DNA of 64,000 bases. Source: an uncultured Lachnospiraceae bacterium. GTDB taxonomy: Bacteria; Bacillota; Clostridia; Lachnospirales; Lachnospiraceae. The stretch spans positions 62,001-126,000 of the forward strand of contig CACYWQ010000002.1 in NCBI GenBank assembly GCA_902778165.1, written 5' to 3'. This document shows positions 15,532-26,700 of this stretch, piece by piece. The notes beneath the pieces were generated by a model. The model had not been told where the DNA came from, made no database searches, and worked only from the letters and a program-made list of their open reading frames with translations. The position numbers were made by a program, and so were the translations under genes. Positions within the stretch are counted from its first letter, which is position 1, and each line of letters starts with the position of its first letter.

Positions 15532-16842
15532 ATGATCATTTTACAGGGCGGTTTATGCGTTGACCCGGTTTCCGGGCTTCAAGACGTACGTGATATAGTA
15601 ATAAGCGGCGATAAAATAATTACCATAGAGAAGGATATTGATATATCCGAATATTCAACATCTGATCATCAGCCTGAAGTCTATGACTGCTCCGGGCTTA
15701 TCATCGGTCCCGGATTGGTTGATGCTCATGTTCATTTCAGAGATCCGGGATTTACCCACAAAGAAGATATATATACAGGAGCCGCGGCTGCGGCAAGAGG
15801 CGGAGTGACCAGCGTTATCATGATGGCTAATACCAAGCCGCCTATAGATAATGCAGATACCCTCTCTTATGTCCTTAATAAGGGCAAAGAGACCGATATA
15901 CACGTATACTCGGCTGCAACAATTACCAAAGGTCTTAAGGGCGAACAGTTAACCGATATGAAAGATCTGGCAAATCATGGTGCAATTGCATTTACGGATG
16001 ACGGTATTCCCATATTATCTGAGGAAGTTGTTACAAAGGCCATGGAAGTTGCCGCAGAAATTGGCGCTGTATTAAGTTTTCATGAGGAAAATCCCGAATA
16101 TATATCAAATAACGGTATTAATCGCGGAAAAGCATCAGAATATTACAACCTGGGCGGAAGTGACCGTCAGGCTGAAATATCCATGGTTAAGAGAGATATA
16201 GACTTGGCCGTTAAGACCGGTGCCAGGATTACAATACAACATATAAGCACGGCGGAAGCCGTAGACCTTGTAAGGCAGGCCAAAGCTTCCGGATATTCAG
16301 ATCAGATCTTTGCCGAGGCTACACCTCATCATATGACTATGACCGAGGATGATACAATCACTTATGGTAACCTCGCTAAGATGAATCCTCCATTAAGAAC
16401 ACCTGTTGATTGTATTGCAATTATACAAGGTCTTGTGGATGGGACCATAGATTACATAGCTACAGATCACGCACCGCATACATTTGAAGAGAAGTCTGCA
16501 GCCATCGATAAAGCACCAAGTGGTATTATTGGTTTGGAAACTTCACTTTCTGTATCATATAATGCACTAATTTCCTCAAAAAAGATGTCCCTGGTGCAAT
16601 TATTCTGCAAGATGTCCCTGAATCCTGCAAGAATTTACGGAATTGATGCAGGAGAACTTGCAATTTACAGAACAGCAGATTTGGTGATTTTTGACCCAAA
16701 TAAGTCTTTTACCTACAATAAATCACAGTCGAAATCTTTTAACTCTCCTTTGAAAGACCGCATAATTACTGGAGATGTCGTGGGTACAATATCTAGTGGC
16801 AGGTTAATATTCAACAATATGTTCGAAAAGAAACGCAAATAG
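15532..16842 (+). CDS. pyrC: Dihydroorotase
   Basis: A 436-residue type I dihydroorotase that closes carbamoyl-aspartate to dihydroorotate. The zinc-binding HXH is in DAHVHFRDPG (His66, His68), later ligands lie in QHIST and the catalytic Asp in ATDHAPHT. The length fits the Gram-positive class I form. AAGG precedes the ATG and the gene lies between plsC and pyrK. The last third is more A/T-rich than the start, but the frame is intact. A 125-bp gap separates it from pyrK, more than anywhere else in this group. Confidence 0.97.
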   Translation: MIILQGGLCVDPVSGLQDVRDIVISGDKIITIEKDIDISEYSTSDHQPEVYDCSGLIIGPGLVDAHVHFRDPGFTHKEDIYTGAAAAARGGVTSVIMMANTKPPIDNADTLSYVLNKGKETDIHVYSAATITKGLKGEQLTDMKDLANHGAIAFTDDGIPILSEEVVTKAMEVAAEIGAVLSFHEENPEYISNNGINRGKASEYYNLGGSDRQAEISMVKRDIDLAVKTGARITIQHISTAEAVDLVRQAKASGYSDQIFAEATPHHMTMTEDDTITYGNLAKMNPPLRTPVDCIAIIQGLVDGTIDYIATDHAPHTFEEKSAAIDKAPSGIIGLETSLSVSYNALISSKKMSLVQLFCKMSLNPARIYGIDAGELAIYRTADLVIFDPNKSFTYNKSQSKSFNSPLKDRIITGDVVGTISSGRLIFNNMFEKKRK

Positions 16843-16967
16843 CAGTATACATAACAGCAAAAGCAAATTGGGTGACATAACTTGCAATCTGTCACAATTT
16901 TCTGACAATTATACGAATAATGTACAACATTTAAATCGTCAAAATACACCTTTTACAGGAGGATTGG

Positions 16968-17750
16968 ATGAAAAGAAAAATAACATCCGAAATTATTAAG
17001 AACGAGAAGATCAGCGACGGCATCTTCAGTATGTGGATAAGAACTGATCTTCATAGCGAAGTTAAACCAGGGCAATTCGTGGGTTTATACCCGGCAAATG
17101 CTTCAACGCTTCTTCCAAGGCCCATAAGTATATGTGAATCTGACAATATACAAGGCGCAATAAGACTTGTATACAGAGTAGTCGGCAAAGGAACGGCAGA
17201 ATTCTCCGGGATGAAACCATCAGATAAGGTTGATGTACTCGGAGTTCTGGGCAATGGATATGATTTATCTACTGCAAATAACCGTAAGAACATTACTCTT
17301 ATGGCGGGGGGAATAGGAATTCCTCCCATGTTACAGCTGGCTAAGGAACTCTCTTTATCAGGACATAAGACATCGATTGTTGTAGGCTATCGTAATAACG
17401 AAACATTCTTATCCGAAGAACTCTCAGAATACGGCAAAGTATTCATTGCAACTGATTACGGAAGCGTGGGTTATAAAGGAAATGTTATTGATGCGTTGGA
17501 TGCTTACAAATTATCTCCTGATATAATTTATGCCTGTGGTCCGATGCCTATGCTAAGAGGTATTAAGGCTTATTCTACGGCTCATAACGTGCCTGCATAC
17601 ATATCTTTAGAAGAGCGAATGGCATGCGGCGTGGGCGCCTGTCTTGGTTGTGTTTGCAAGACCGTTAATAAAGATCACCACAGTCATGTCAATAATGCAA
17701 GGATATGTACGGACGGACCCGTATTTAATGCAGCGGAGGTAGATATATGA
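16968..17750 (+). CDS. pyrK: Dihydroorotate dehydrogenase electron-transfer subunit
   Basis: A 260-residue FAD and [2Fe-2S] protein that passes electrons from PyrD to NAD. An FAD-binding RPISIC segment, a GGIGIPPM nucleotide motif and the cysteines Cys220, Cys225, Cys228 and Cys247 (CGVGACLGC...C) form the cluster site. AGGAGG lies 6 bases upstream of the start. Its end overlaps the pyrD start by 4 bases, which indicates translational coupling of the two subunits. The 125-bp region before it is A/T-rich and may hold an extra promoter, but no good -35/-10 pair was found. Confidence 0.97.
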   Translation: MKRKITSEIIKNEKISDGIFSMWIRTDLHSEVKPGQFVGLYPANASTLLPRPISICESDNIQGAIRLVYRVVGKGTAEFSGMKPSDKVDVLGVLGNGYDLSTANNRKNITLMAGGIGIPPMLQLAKELSLSGHKTSIVVGYRNNETFLSEELSEYGKVFIATDYGSVGYKGNVIDALDAYKLSPDIIYACGPMPMLRGIKAYSTAHNVPAYISLEERMACGVGACLGCVCKTVNKDHHSHVNNARICTDGPVFNAAEVDI

Positions 17751-18649
17751 ATACCGGTATTAATATAGCAGGTGTAACCTTTAAGAATCCGGTTATGACT
17801 GCTTCCGGAACATTCGGTTCCGGAATGGAATATGGCGAATTTGTTGATCTAAATAAGCTAGGAGCTGTTGTTACCAAAGGTGTATCAAATATTCCTTGGG
17901 AAGGCAATCCTACACCGAGGGTTGCCGAAGTATACGGAGGTATGCTTAATGCCATTGGATTGCAGAATCCGGGGGTAGATGTCTTCATTAAGCGGGATCT
18001 TGCCTTTCTTAAACAATACGATTGCAGGGTTATAGCCAATGTATGCGGTAAATCCGTCGAAGATTACATTTATACTGTAGAAAGGCTATCGGACGCTGAT
18101 GTAGACATGTTAGAAATCAATATATCATGTCCAAATGTTAAGGAAGGAGCCATAGCTTTCGGTCAGAAGGCAGATTCAGTCTATAACATTACTTCCGAGA
18201 TTAAGAAGCATTCTCGCAAGCCCATTATTATGAAACTGAGTCCTAATGTGACGGATATAACAGAGATGGCCAAAGCAGCCGAGGCGGCCGGATCTGATGC
18301 CATTTCTCTTATTAATACAATTACAGGAATGAAGATAGACATAAACAGACGTACATTTGCACTTGCCAATAAGACCGGCGGCCTCTCAGGTCCCGCAATT
18401 AAGCCTGTTGCCGTCAGAATGGTATATCAGTGTGCAAATGCGGTTAAAATACCCATTATCGGTATGGGAGGTATATCCAATGCAGATGATGCCATAGAAT
18501 TCCTTATGGCCGGTGCTACAGCCGTAGCTGCAGGTGCCATGAACTTCGTTAATCCGTACCTTACCGAGCAGTTAGTTGACGGAATAGAGACTTTTATGGA
18601 AGAACACAACGTGTCTGATGTTAATGAACTGATTGGTTGTGTGTCGTAG
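17747..18649 (+). CDS. pyrD: Dihydroorotate dehydrogenase, catalytic subunit (class 1B)
   Basis: A 300-residue FMN enzyme that oxidises dihydroorotate to orotate. The catalytic Cys128 in NISCPNVKEG, rather than Ser, and the adjacent PyrK subunit mark it as the NAD-linked class 1B enzyme of Gram-positives. Phosphate-binding segments GMGGI and GATAVAAGA are near the C-terminus. GGAGG lies before the ATG, inside the pyrK end. It is the last gene of the plsC-pyr group and is followed by a strong bidirectional terminator. Confidence 0.97.
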   Translation: MNTGINIAGVTFKNPVMTASGTFGSGMEYGEFVDLNKLGAVVTKGVSNIPWEGNPTPRVAEVYGGMLNAIGLQNPGVDVFIKRDLAFLKQYDCRVIANVCGKSVEDYIYTVERLSDADVDMLEINISCPNVKEGAIAFGQKADSVYNITSEIKKHSRKPIIMKLSPNVTDITEMAKAAEAAGSDAISLINTITGMKIDINRRTFALANKTGGLSGPAIKPVAVRMVYQCANAVKIPIIGMGGISNADDAIEFLMAGATAVAAGAMNFVNPYLTEQLVDGIETFMEEHNVSDVNELIGCVS

Positions 18650-18691
18650 CATAGTTGCATGTCCTAGCATACCATCAGATACAGATAACAA

Positions 18692-18724
18692 ACAGCAGGA
18701 TGTATGAAGCATACATCCTGCTGT
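18692..18724 (+). terminator. Bidirectional terminator between pyrD and the hydratase gene
   Basis: Fifteen-bp perfect stem (acagcaggatgtatg and its complement) with a 3-base loop, TTTT after it on plus and TTTGTTAT on minus. It lies between convergent genes and can serve both. Confidence 0.9.
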
Positions 18725-18798
18725 TTTATGCTGATTAATTAATTTATTATTTAATTACTCACTGAGTAATCTGCGGCGACTGATTGCCTGCAATTGCC

Positions 18799-21096
18799 TT
18801 ATTTAAGCCTTTTCCTGTTGTAATTAATCAGACAGCCGTCAAGAATTATTTCACGCTCATCATCCGTCATATCGCCAAGTGTCAATGTGAATTCTTTCAT
18901 CTTGCCCGCAGTAATAACGTATGCTATTATATCCTTTTTCTTGTTGTTCACAGCCTCTGCTATATCCGGAATAAATATGAAGTCAAGGTTCTTAAATGGA
19001 AGCTCACCCTCCGGAATAATGAATGGAAGCATACCCCAGTTCATAAGATTACTTCTGTAACGCTTTGTAGCATATTCATTGGCTATATTGGCCCATCCGC
19101 CGAGCACCTTCTGGCATGATGCAGCCTGTTCTCTGGCCGAACCATCACCAGGCTTAACCGCAAATATCGTCGAACCGAAGCCTGTTCCTTCTCTCTCTGC
19201 GTCGGGATATACGGCCTTAACCGCATCCATGGCGTTCTTAAGTGCCGGTCTGTCACTATATACATCAGCTCCCGATATTCTGTCAGTCTCAGCAGCTCTC
19301 ATTGCCTTGGCTCTGCCTACATATTCGGGATCCTTACGCGATAATGTGAATTCCGCAAGTCCCTGAGGGTTAGATCTGAAGCTGCTTGTCTCTCCCGAAG
19401 GAATAAGCTCATCTGTGGTGGTAACCGGATCATGTATCTCAGATACCACTCTGAGCAACAGATTCTTCGGTAAAGCACTCATCTTAGGCCAATCCTTGAT
19501 ATTGGGACCCATCTTAATCTCTACGCTCTCATCAGCCACACCCTTGGAATCAAATACTCTTCCGGCATATATCTTCTCATCGAAATGATATGAATATACG
19601 CCAAGATCGGCATCTATCTCAGTTGCTGCCGTTAAATATCCTCTGTTGGCTGCAGTAGCGGCTATAGAACGCGCATCCATAAGCGCAACCGATGCAACCT
19701 GTCCGTTCTGCACCTTAGAACCTTCTCTGTTAGGGAAGTTACGAGTGCTGTGACGTATTGAGAACGCATTATTGGCCGGTGTATCACCTGCGCCGAAGCA
19801 AGGGCCGCAGAATGCAGTCTTAATGATTGCTCCGCTCTCAAGAAGCGCAGCAGCGCATCCGTTCTTCATAAGCTCCATATATATCGGTGTTGATGCAGGA
19901 TATACACTTAACGTAAACTCATCTGCACCTATGTATTTACCGCGCATTATATCAGCTGCGGCACATATATTCTCGAATCCTCCACCGGCACAGCCCGCAA
20001 TTACACCCTGTTCTACGTATAATTTGCCGTCATGGATCTTATCCATAAGGCTGTACTCTATATCATCACCGAAGCTAACCTTGGCTCGCTTCTCAGTCTC
20101 ATGCAATATATCAGCAAGGTTAGACTTAACCTCTTCTATAGTATATGCATTGCTTGGATGGAAAGGCATTGCTATCATCGGTCGAATCTTAGATAAATCC
20201 ACTTCGATAAGTCCGTCATAATATGCTACCTTACCGGGATTAAGTTCCTTATAATCTTCACTCCTTCCGTGAATCTTATAGAACTCAGAGACCTTCTCAT
20301 CCGTCTTCCAGATACTTGAGAGGCAGGTTGTCTCGGTTGACATAACATCAACGCCCAGTCTGAAATCAACAGACAGATTCTCTACTCCCGGGCCAACGAA
20401 TTCAAGCACCTTATTCTTAACATATCCACTTGCAAATACGGCGCCAATCAATGCTATGGCCACATCCTGAGGACCTACACCCTTAACAGGTTCTCCCTTA
20501 AGATATACAGCCACTACTCCGGGTCTATCTATATCATATGTCTGATTAAGCAGCTGCTTAACAAGCTCCGGTCCACCCTCACCCATGGCCATCGTACCCA
20601 AAGCACCGTATCTGGTATGAGAATCCGAACCCAGGATCATCTTGCCGCCGCCGGCTAACATCTCACGTGCAAACTGATGAATAACAGCCTGATGAGGCGG
20701 TACATATACACCACCATATCTCTTGGCACAACTAAGACCGAATACGTGATCATCTTCATTAATCGTACCGCCGACTGCACATAATGAATTATGGCAGTTG
20801 GTAAGTACATATGGCATAGGGAATTTCTCTAGTCCCGATGCTCTGGCTGTCTGAATGATACCGACGAAGGTGATATCATGGCTTGTAAGTTTATCGAATC
20901 GAATTCTTAACTTATCCATGTTATCCGCGGTATTATGGGCTTTGAGGATGCCGTAAGCTATTGTCTCCTCAGCCGCCTTTTCCTTGGAAATGTTAATTCC
21001 TGTTTTATTTTTAATCACTTCAAGGGCGTTTGCGGAATCCTCGATGTATTCCACTCCGTCTACCAGATATGCCCCTCCCTGCGTCATTTTGATCAT
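18799..21096 (-). CDS. Aconitase-family hydratase
   Basis: A 765-residue [4Fe-4S] hydro-lyase of the aconitase superfamily. Cluster ligands appear as GCAGG near mid-protein and CGPC in [23 protein letters not shown] is the conserved DSH motif. It resembles the 'hydratase' branch that includes E. coli YbhJ more than classical AcnA or AcnB, so citrate isomerisation is likely but not certain. The longer frame opens with GTG at 21156; I use the ATG at 21094-21096 because TAGGAGAG lies 7 bases before it. It follows glgP by about 75 bp. Confidence 0.85.
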   Translation of the reverse strand: MIKMTQGGAYLVDGVEYIEDSANALEVIKNKTGINISKEKAAEETIAYGILKAHNTADNMDKLRIRFDKLTSHDITFVGIIQTARASGLEKFPMPYVLTNCHNSLCAVGGTINEDDHVFGLSCAKRYGGVYVPPHQAVIHQFAREMLAGGGKMILGSDSHTRYGALGTMAMGEGGPELVKQLLNQTYDIDRPGVVAVYLKGEPVKGVGPQDVAIALIGAVFASGYVKNKVLEFVGPGVENLSVDFRLGVDVMSTETTCLSSIWKTDEKVSEFYKIHGRSEDYKELNPGKVAYYDGLIEVDLSKIRPMIAMPFHPSNAYTIEEVKSNLADILHETEKRAKVSFGDDIEYSLMDKIHDGKLYVEQGVIAGCAGGGFENICAAADIMRGKYIGADEFTLSVYPASTPIYMELMKNGCAAALLESGAIIKTAFCGPCFGAGDTPANNAFSIRHSTRNFPNREGSKVQNGQVASVALMDARSIAATAANRGYLTAATEIDADLGVYSYHFDEKIYAGRVFDSKGVADESVEIKMGPNIKDWPKMSALPKNLLLRVVSEIHDPVTTTDELIPSGETSSFRSNPQGLAEFTLSRKDPEYVGRAKAMRAAETDRISGADVYSDRPALKNAMDAVKAVYPDAEREGTGFGSTIFAVKPGDGSAREQAASCQKVLGGWANIANEYATKRYRSNLMNWGMLPFIIPEGELPFKNLDFIFIPDIAEAVNNKKKDIIAYVITAGKMKEFTLTLGDMTDDEREIILDGCLINYNRKRLK

Positions 21097-21124
21097 CAGT
21101 TTCTCTCCTATAATCTCATACAAT

Positions 21125-21154
21125 GAGTCGCTCTCCGTTTTTGAAAAGCGACTC
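21125..21154 (-). other. Hairpin in leader of the hydratase gene
   Basis: Eight-bp inverted repeat gagtcgct / agcgactc, 30 bases upstream of the start codon and 17 bases after the glgP stop. No T-run follows on the minus strand, so it may be a processing or attenuation element in the glgP-hydratase message. Confidence 0.4.
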
Positions 21155-21171
21155 ACCTATAACCTATACCA

Positions 21172-23667
21172 TCAGTTCTTCTTAGCAGGCAACTTAACCT
21201 TATCAAGATGCCAAATATCGTCCACATATTCCTGTATGGTTCTGTCGGATGTGAACTTACCCGAGCATGCCACATTAAGTATTGCAGCCTTAGCCCATCT
21301 ATCCTCATCTCTGTAGAACTCTTCAATCTTGCGCTGTGCATCCGCATATGAACGGAAATCCTTAAGTATAAAGTATCTGTCGGCAACATCCGTTGATTCG
21401 GTATTAAGAAGCGAATTGTACAAAGGTCTGAATCTGTCCGGATCGTCCTTAGCATAGAATCCGTTAACAAGCTGCATCAATACCTTACGGATATCTTCAT
21501 CACTGTTGAATATATCCATAGGATTATAACCGCCGTTGTTCTCATAACGTATTACTTCATCCGATGACAATCCGAAGATTACGGCATTCTCCTCGCCTAC
21601 TTCTTCGACTATCTCTACATTGGCTCCATCCATCGTTCCAAGCGTAATCGCGCCGTTTAACATGAACTTCATGTTACCCGTTCCGGATGCTTCCTTACTT
21701 GCCGTAGAAATCTGCTCGGATACATCCGAAGCGGCAAATATGATCTCGGCATTGGATACGCGGTAGTTCTCTATAAAAACCACCTTAATCTTGCCATCTA
21801 TGCTCTCATCATTATTAATTACGTCAGCTACGGAATTAATAAGCTTAATGGTAAGTTTAGCCGTCTTATAACCTGCTGCCGCCTTTGCTCCGAATATGAA
21901 GGTTCTGGGATAGAACTCCATCTCCGGATGCTCCTTAATCTGATTATACAGATACATTACATGTAAGATATTAAGAAGCTGTCTCTTATATTCATGCAGA
22001 CGCTTAACCTGTACATCAAATATGGAATTCGGGTCAACATCCACACCGTTATGTTCCTTAATATACTTGGCAAGTCTTACCTTATTCTGGTACTTGATTG
22101 CCATAAACTGCTCTCTGGCCTTCTTATCGTTGGCTGCAGGTTTAATCTTACTGATTCTGCTAAGATCGGTTATCCACTCTTCGCCGATTCGTTCTGATAC
22201 CCAGTCTGCAAGAAGCGGATTGGCATGAAGAAGGAATCTTCTCTGAGTGATACCATTGGTCTTATTGTTAAACTTCTTGGGGAACATCTCATAGAAGTCC
22301 TTAAGTTCCTGCTTCTTAAGAATCTCTGTATGGAGTCTTGCAACACCGTTAACTGAATATCCTGCCACTATCGCAAGGTGAGCCATCTTAACCTGGCCGT
22401 CGTATACGATAGCCATCTTGCGGATCTTCTCATCCGTAAGACCTGTCTCGCGAGGATATTTCTTCTCTATCTCTATAATGAATCTTCGGTTGATCTCTTC
22501 CACGATCTGATAGATTCTGGGAAGAAGTCTTGAGAACAGTTCAATAGGCCACTTCTCAAGCGCCTCCGCCATGATTGTATGGTTGGTATATGCACAGGTC
22601 TTGGTTGTAACCTTCCATGCCTCATCCCACTCAAGTCCGTACTCATCCATAAGGATACGCATGAGTTCCGCTATGGCAACCGTAGGATGTGTATCATTAA
22701 GCTGGAATGTAACCTTCTCATATAACTTCTTGATATCCTTATGCGTACGCATATACTTGGCAACAGCTTCCTGAACCGATGCTGAGATAAAGAAATACTG
22801 CTGCTTAAGTCTTAGTTCCTTGCCGGCATAATGATTATCGTTGGGATAGAGCACTTCTACGATATTACGCGCAAGATTCTCCTGTTCAACAGCTTTCTGA
22901 TAATCACCCTTATCAAATGAATCCAGCTGGAAACACTGTACCGGCTCCGCATCCCAGATTCTTAATGTATTGACGATTCCGTTGCCGTATCCTACTATCG
23001 GAAGGTCATAAGGAACGGCATTTACTACCTGGTAGTTCTCCTGCTTAAATACGTTCTTACCCTTCTCATCCTGATATACACTGACATATCCGCCGAATTT
23101 GATCTCCTTGGTATATTCCGGACGGCGAAGTTCGAACGGATTGCCATGCTCAAGCCAGTTATCCGGAACTTCAACCTGATATCCGTCCTTAATCTTCTGC
23201 TTAAACATTCCGTATCTGTATCTGATACCGCATCCGTATGCGCCATATCCAAGTGTTGCAAGGGAATCAAGGAAACATGCAGCAAGACGACCTAGACCGC
23301 CGTTACCAAGCGCTGCATCCGGCTCTTCATCCTCTATTGCATTGATATCCACACCAAGTTCATCAAGACACTCTGCCACTTCCTTATATGCACGAAGATT
23401 AATAAGGTTGTTGCCAAGCGCTCTGCCCATCAAAAACTCCATGGACATGTAATATACCATCTTAGGATCGGTATTCTCAAATTCCTTCTGAGTTGTCATC
23501 CAGTTGTCAACTATCATATCCTTGATGGCATATGATACAGCCTGGAATATCTCCTGATTCGAAGCTTCTTCCATATTCTTACGGAAGAGTGTCTTAACAT
23601 TGTACTTGACGCTTCTTATAAACAGTTCTCTGTCAAATCCCGATAATTTCTCAGCCTTCTTAGCCAT
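21172..23667 (-). CDS. glgP: Glycogen/alpha-glucan phosphorylase
   Basis: An 831-residue GT35 enzyme that releases glucose 1-phosphate from glycogen or maltodextrin using pyridoxal phosphate. Typical segments include YYMSMEFLMGR, LGNGGLGRLAACFLDS, and the PLP-site region EASGTGNMKFMLNG with its lysine. Length is normal for the family. AAAGGAAACAG precedes the start. It lies 42 bp after ileS and shares a strand with glgC and glgD 8 kb upstream, so both synthesis and breakdown of glycogen are encoded nearby. Confidence 0.97.
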   Translation of the reverse strand: MAKKAEKLSGFDRELFIRSVKYNVKTLFRKNMEEASNQEIFQAVSYAIKDMIVDNWMTTQKEFENTDPKMVYYMSMEFLMGRALGNNLINLRAYKEVAECLDELGVDINAIEDEEPDAALGNGGLGRLAACFLDSLATLGYGAYGCGIRYRYGMFKQKIKDGYQVEVPDNWLEHGNPFELRRPEYTKEIKFGGYVSVYQDEKGKNVFKQENYQVVNAVPYDLPIVGYGNGIVNTLRIWDAEPVQCFQLDSFDKGDYQKAVEQENLARNIVEVLYPNDNHYAGKELRLKQQYFFISASVQEAVAKYMRTHKDIKKLYEKVTFQLNDTHPTVAIAELMRILMDEYGLEWDEAWKVTTKTCAYTNHTIMAEALEKWPIELFSRLLPRIYQIVEEINRRFIIEIEKKYPRETGLTDEKIRKMAIVYDGQVKMAHLAIVAGYSVNGVARLHTEILKKQELKDFYEMFPKKFNNKTNGITQRRFLLHANPLLADWVSERIGEEWITDLSRISKIKPAANDKKAREQFMAIKYQNKVRLAKYIKEHNGVDVDPNSIFDVQVKRLHEYKRQLLNILHVMYLYNQIKEHPEMEFYPRTFIFGAKAAAGYKTAKLTIKLINSVADVINNDESIDGKIKVVFIENYRVSNAEIIFAASDVSEQISTASKEASGTGNMKFMLNGAITLGTMDGANVEIVEEVGEENAVIFGLSSDEVIRYENNGGYNPMDIFNSDEDIRKVLMQLVNGFYAKDDPDRFRPLYNSLLNTESTDVADRYFILKDFRSYADAQRKIEEFYRDEDRWAKAAILNVACSGKFTSDRTIQEYVDDIWHLDKVKLPAKKN

Positions 23668-23709
23668 AGTTCTGTTTCCTTTCTTGGATAATTGATTCTC
23701 ACTGTACTG

Positions 23710-26700
23710 CTATACTCGCTCTATAGCGATTGTCACATCTTCCCCGTTGATATTCCAGTCTTTCTTAACCTGATATCCCTTATCCGTAAATTCAAAGCTC
23801 TCAGCCAATACCTTGGTTGCAATAGTCTTCTCGTTACGTCTTACAACTTCCGCAAGTGCTTCGTTACCTGCAACCGAAACTCTGATATGGTCCATAACCT
23901 CGAAATCAGCTTCCTTACGCATGGTCTGAAGCTTACTTATAAGCTCATTGACGTTACCCTCTTCAATAAGTTCCGGTGTAAGTGTTGTATCTATCACAAC
24001 CGTCGTCTTATTATCTGCTTCCGTCACATAGCCTTCCTTCTGAATCATTGCAATAAGAAGATCTTCTTCGGCAAGTGTGATCTTCTCACCCGCATCTTCG
24101 AATTCAAGTGCACCCTTATCCTTAAGAGTCGCATAAGCTGCATTACCATCAAGTCCAGCAAGCGTCTTCTGTATGAATCCCATGTGCTTACCGTACTTAG
24201 GACCCACCGTCTTAAGCTGCGGCTTGAAGTTATATGTCGTAAATTCGCTGACATCATCAGAGAATACAACTTCCTTGACATTAAGTTCATCGGCAATGAT
24301 ATCAATGTAGTACTGAGGCAATGCTTCAGCCTCCGTCTTAATGAACATTCTTCCGATAGGCTGTCTGTTCTTGATATTGGCGGTATTACGGCATGCACTT
24401 CCCTTAACCTTGATATCTATCGCCATATCCATCTTATCTTCGATATCCTTATCAATCTGTGATTTGTCCGCTACAGGGAAATCACACAGGTGAACGGAAA
24501 TCGGAGCCGACTTATCTACGCTGCAAACAAGATTACGATATATCTCATCAGCCATGAAAGGAATCATCGGAGCCGCTGCCTTGGACACATTAACAAGCGC
24601 GGTGTACAGAGTCATATAAGCATCAATCTTATCCTGCTCCATTCCCTTAGCCCAGAATCTCTCACGTCCGCGTCTTACATACCAGTTACTCATCTCATCG
24701 ACGAACTCCTGTAATGCTCTTGCAGCCTCCGGGATTCTGTAATTGTCAAGATTATCATCAACAGTCTCTATCATCGAATTCATCTTCGATAACAGCCACT
24801 TATCCATTACGTTTAAGTTCGCATAATTAAGACTGTACTTGGTTGCATCGAAATTATCGATATTGGCATAGAGTACGAAGAACGCATAGGTATTCCACAA
24901 TGTACCCATGAACTTTCTCTGACCCTCTACAACCGCATCGCCGTGGAATCTGTTGGGAAGCCAGGGAGCCGAATTGATGTAGAAATACCATCTGATTGCA
25001 TCTGCGCCGTATTTATCAAGTGCATCGAAGGGATCCACGGCATTACCCTTACTCTTGCTCATCTTCTGGCCGTCTTTATCCTGAACATGACCGAGAACTA
25101 TGACATTCTCATAGGGTGACTTATTGAAAAGCAGAGTAGACTCAGCCATAAGCGAGTGGAACCAACCTCTGGTCTGGTCGACCGCCTCTGATATGAACTG
25201 TGCCGGGAACTGAGCCTCGAACAATTCCTTATTCTCGAAAGGATAGTGGTGCTGTGCAAAAGGCATGGCACCTGAATCAAACCAGCAGTCGATAACTTCA
25301 GGCACTCTGTGCATTGTCTTACCACACTTAGGACATGTTCCGGTGATCTCATCTATGTATGGTCTGTGAAGTTCAACCGTAAGTGCCGCATCATTGCCGC
25401 TGAAGCTCTTAAGTTCTTCACGCGAACCGATACACTCCCTGTGACCGCACTCACACTCCCAGATATTAAGAGGCGTACCCCAATATCTGTTACGTGAAAT
25501 AGCCCAGTCCTGAATATTCTCAAGCCAGTTACCGAATCTTCCCTTACCTATTGATTCGGGAATCCAATTAACCGTATTGTTGTTGCGAACAAGGTCATCC
25601 CTTACCGCGGTCTCCTTGATATACCAGCTCTCTCTTGCATAGTAAATAAGCGGTGTATCACATCTCCAACAGTGCGGATACTCATGTTCAAACTTAGGTG
25701 CATCATATAATAACTTCCTGCTTGAGAGTTCCTTAATAACCTCAGGATCGGCACTTATTGCGCCTGCCTCAATCTCAGAAGCCGTTGGCTTACATCTCAT
25801 TCCGCCAAAAGGTGACTCATCAGACATAACGCCCTTCTCATCAACCATCTGTACGAAAGGCAGATCATAGTTGCGTCCGACGTTGGCATCATCTTCACCG
25901 AATGCGGGAGCTATATGTACAATACCTGTACCGTCTGACATTGTTACATAATCATCACATGTAACATAGAAGCCCTTCTTATTCTGCTTATCAGCCACTT
26001 TCTTGGCACATTCATACAAAGGCTCATATTCTTTATGTTCAAGATCCTTACCCTTATATTCTTCAAGGATCTCATATGCCGGCTCATCATCCTTAGCCAA
26101 AGGAGCAAGCACCGTATCAAGTAATGCCTTGGCCATGTAATATGTATATCCGTCCGCAGCCTTAACCTTACAATAAGCCTCTGCAGGGTTTACACAGAGT
26201 GCTACGTTAGACGGAAGAGTCCATGGTGTTGTCGTCCATGCAAGGAAATATGCATCTTCGCCTGCAACCTTAAATCTTACGACAGCCGAACGTTCCTTAA
26301 CCGTCTTATATCCCTGTGATACTTCGGCACTTGATAATGGCGTTCCGCAACGAGGACAATAAGGCACAATCTTAAATCCCTTGTAAAGCAGACCCTTGTT
26401 CCAGATCTCTTTAAGTGCCCACCACTCAGACTCGATATAATCATCATGATATGTAACATATGGTTCGTCCATATCTGCCCAGAAACCTACAGTTCCCGAG
26501 AAATCTTCCCACATGCCTTTATATTTCCATACGGATTCCTTACACTTATCGATGAAAGGCTCCATACCGTATTCTTCAATCTGTTCCTTACCGTTAAGAC
26601 CAAGAAGTTTCTCTACTTCAAGTTCAACAGGAAGTCCGTGAGTATCCCAGCCGGCCTTTCTGGGCACCATGTAGCCCTTCATTGTCCTGTATCTGGGAAT

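Noticed and set aside
16843..16967. Extra promoter between pyrC and pyrK
   Set aside because: A/T-rich with partial matches such as TTGCAA and CTGACA, but no properly spaced pair stands out.
21097..21156. Upstream GTG start for the aconitase-family gene
   Set aside because: It lacks a ribosome-binding site, lies inside a hairpin, and the ATG at 21096 has a good one.
23692..24462. Plus-strand 256-codon frame
   Set aside because: Antisense to the 3' end of ileS; composition is that of a shadow frame and it has no family resemblance.
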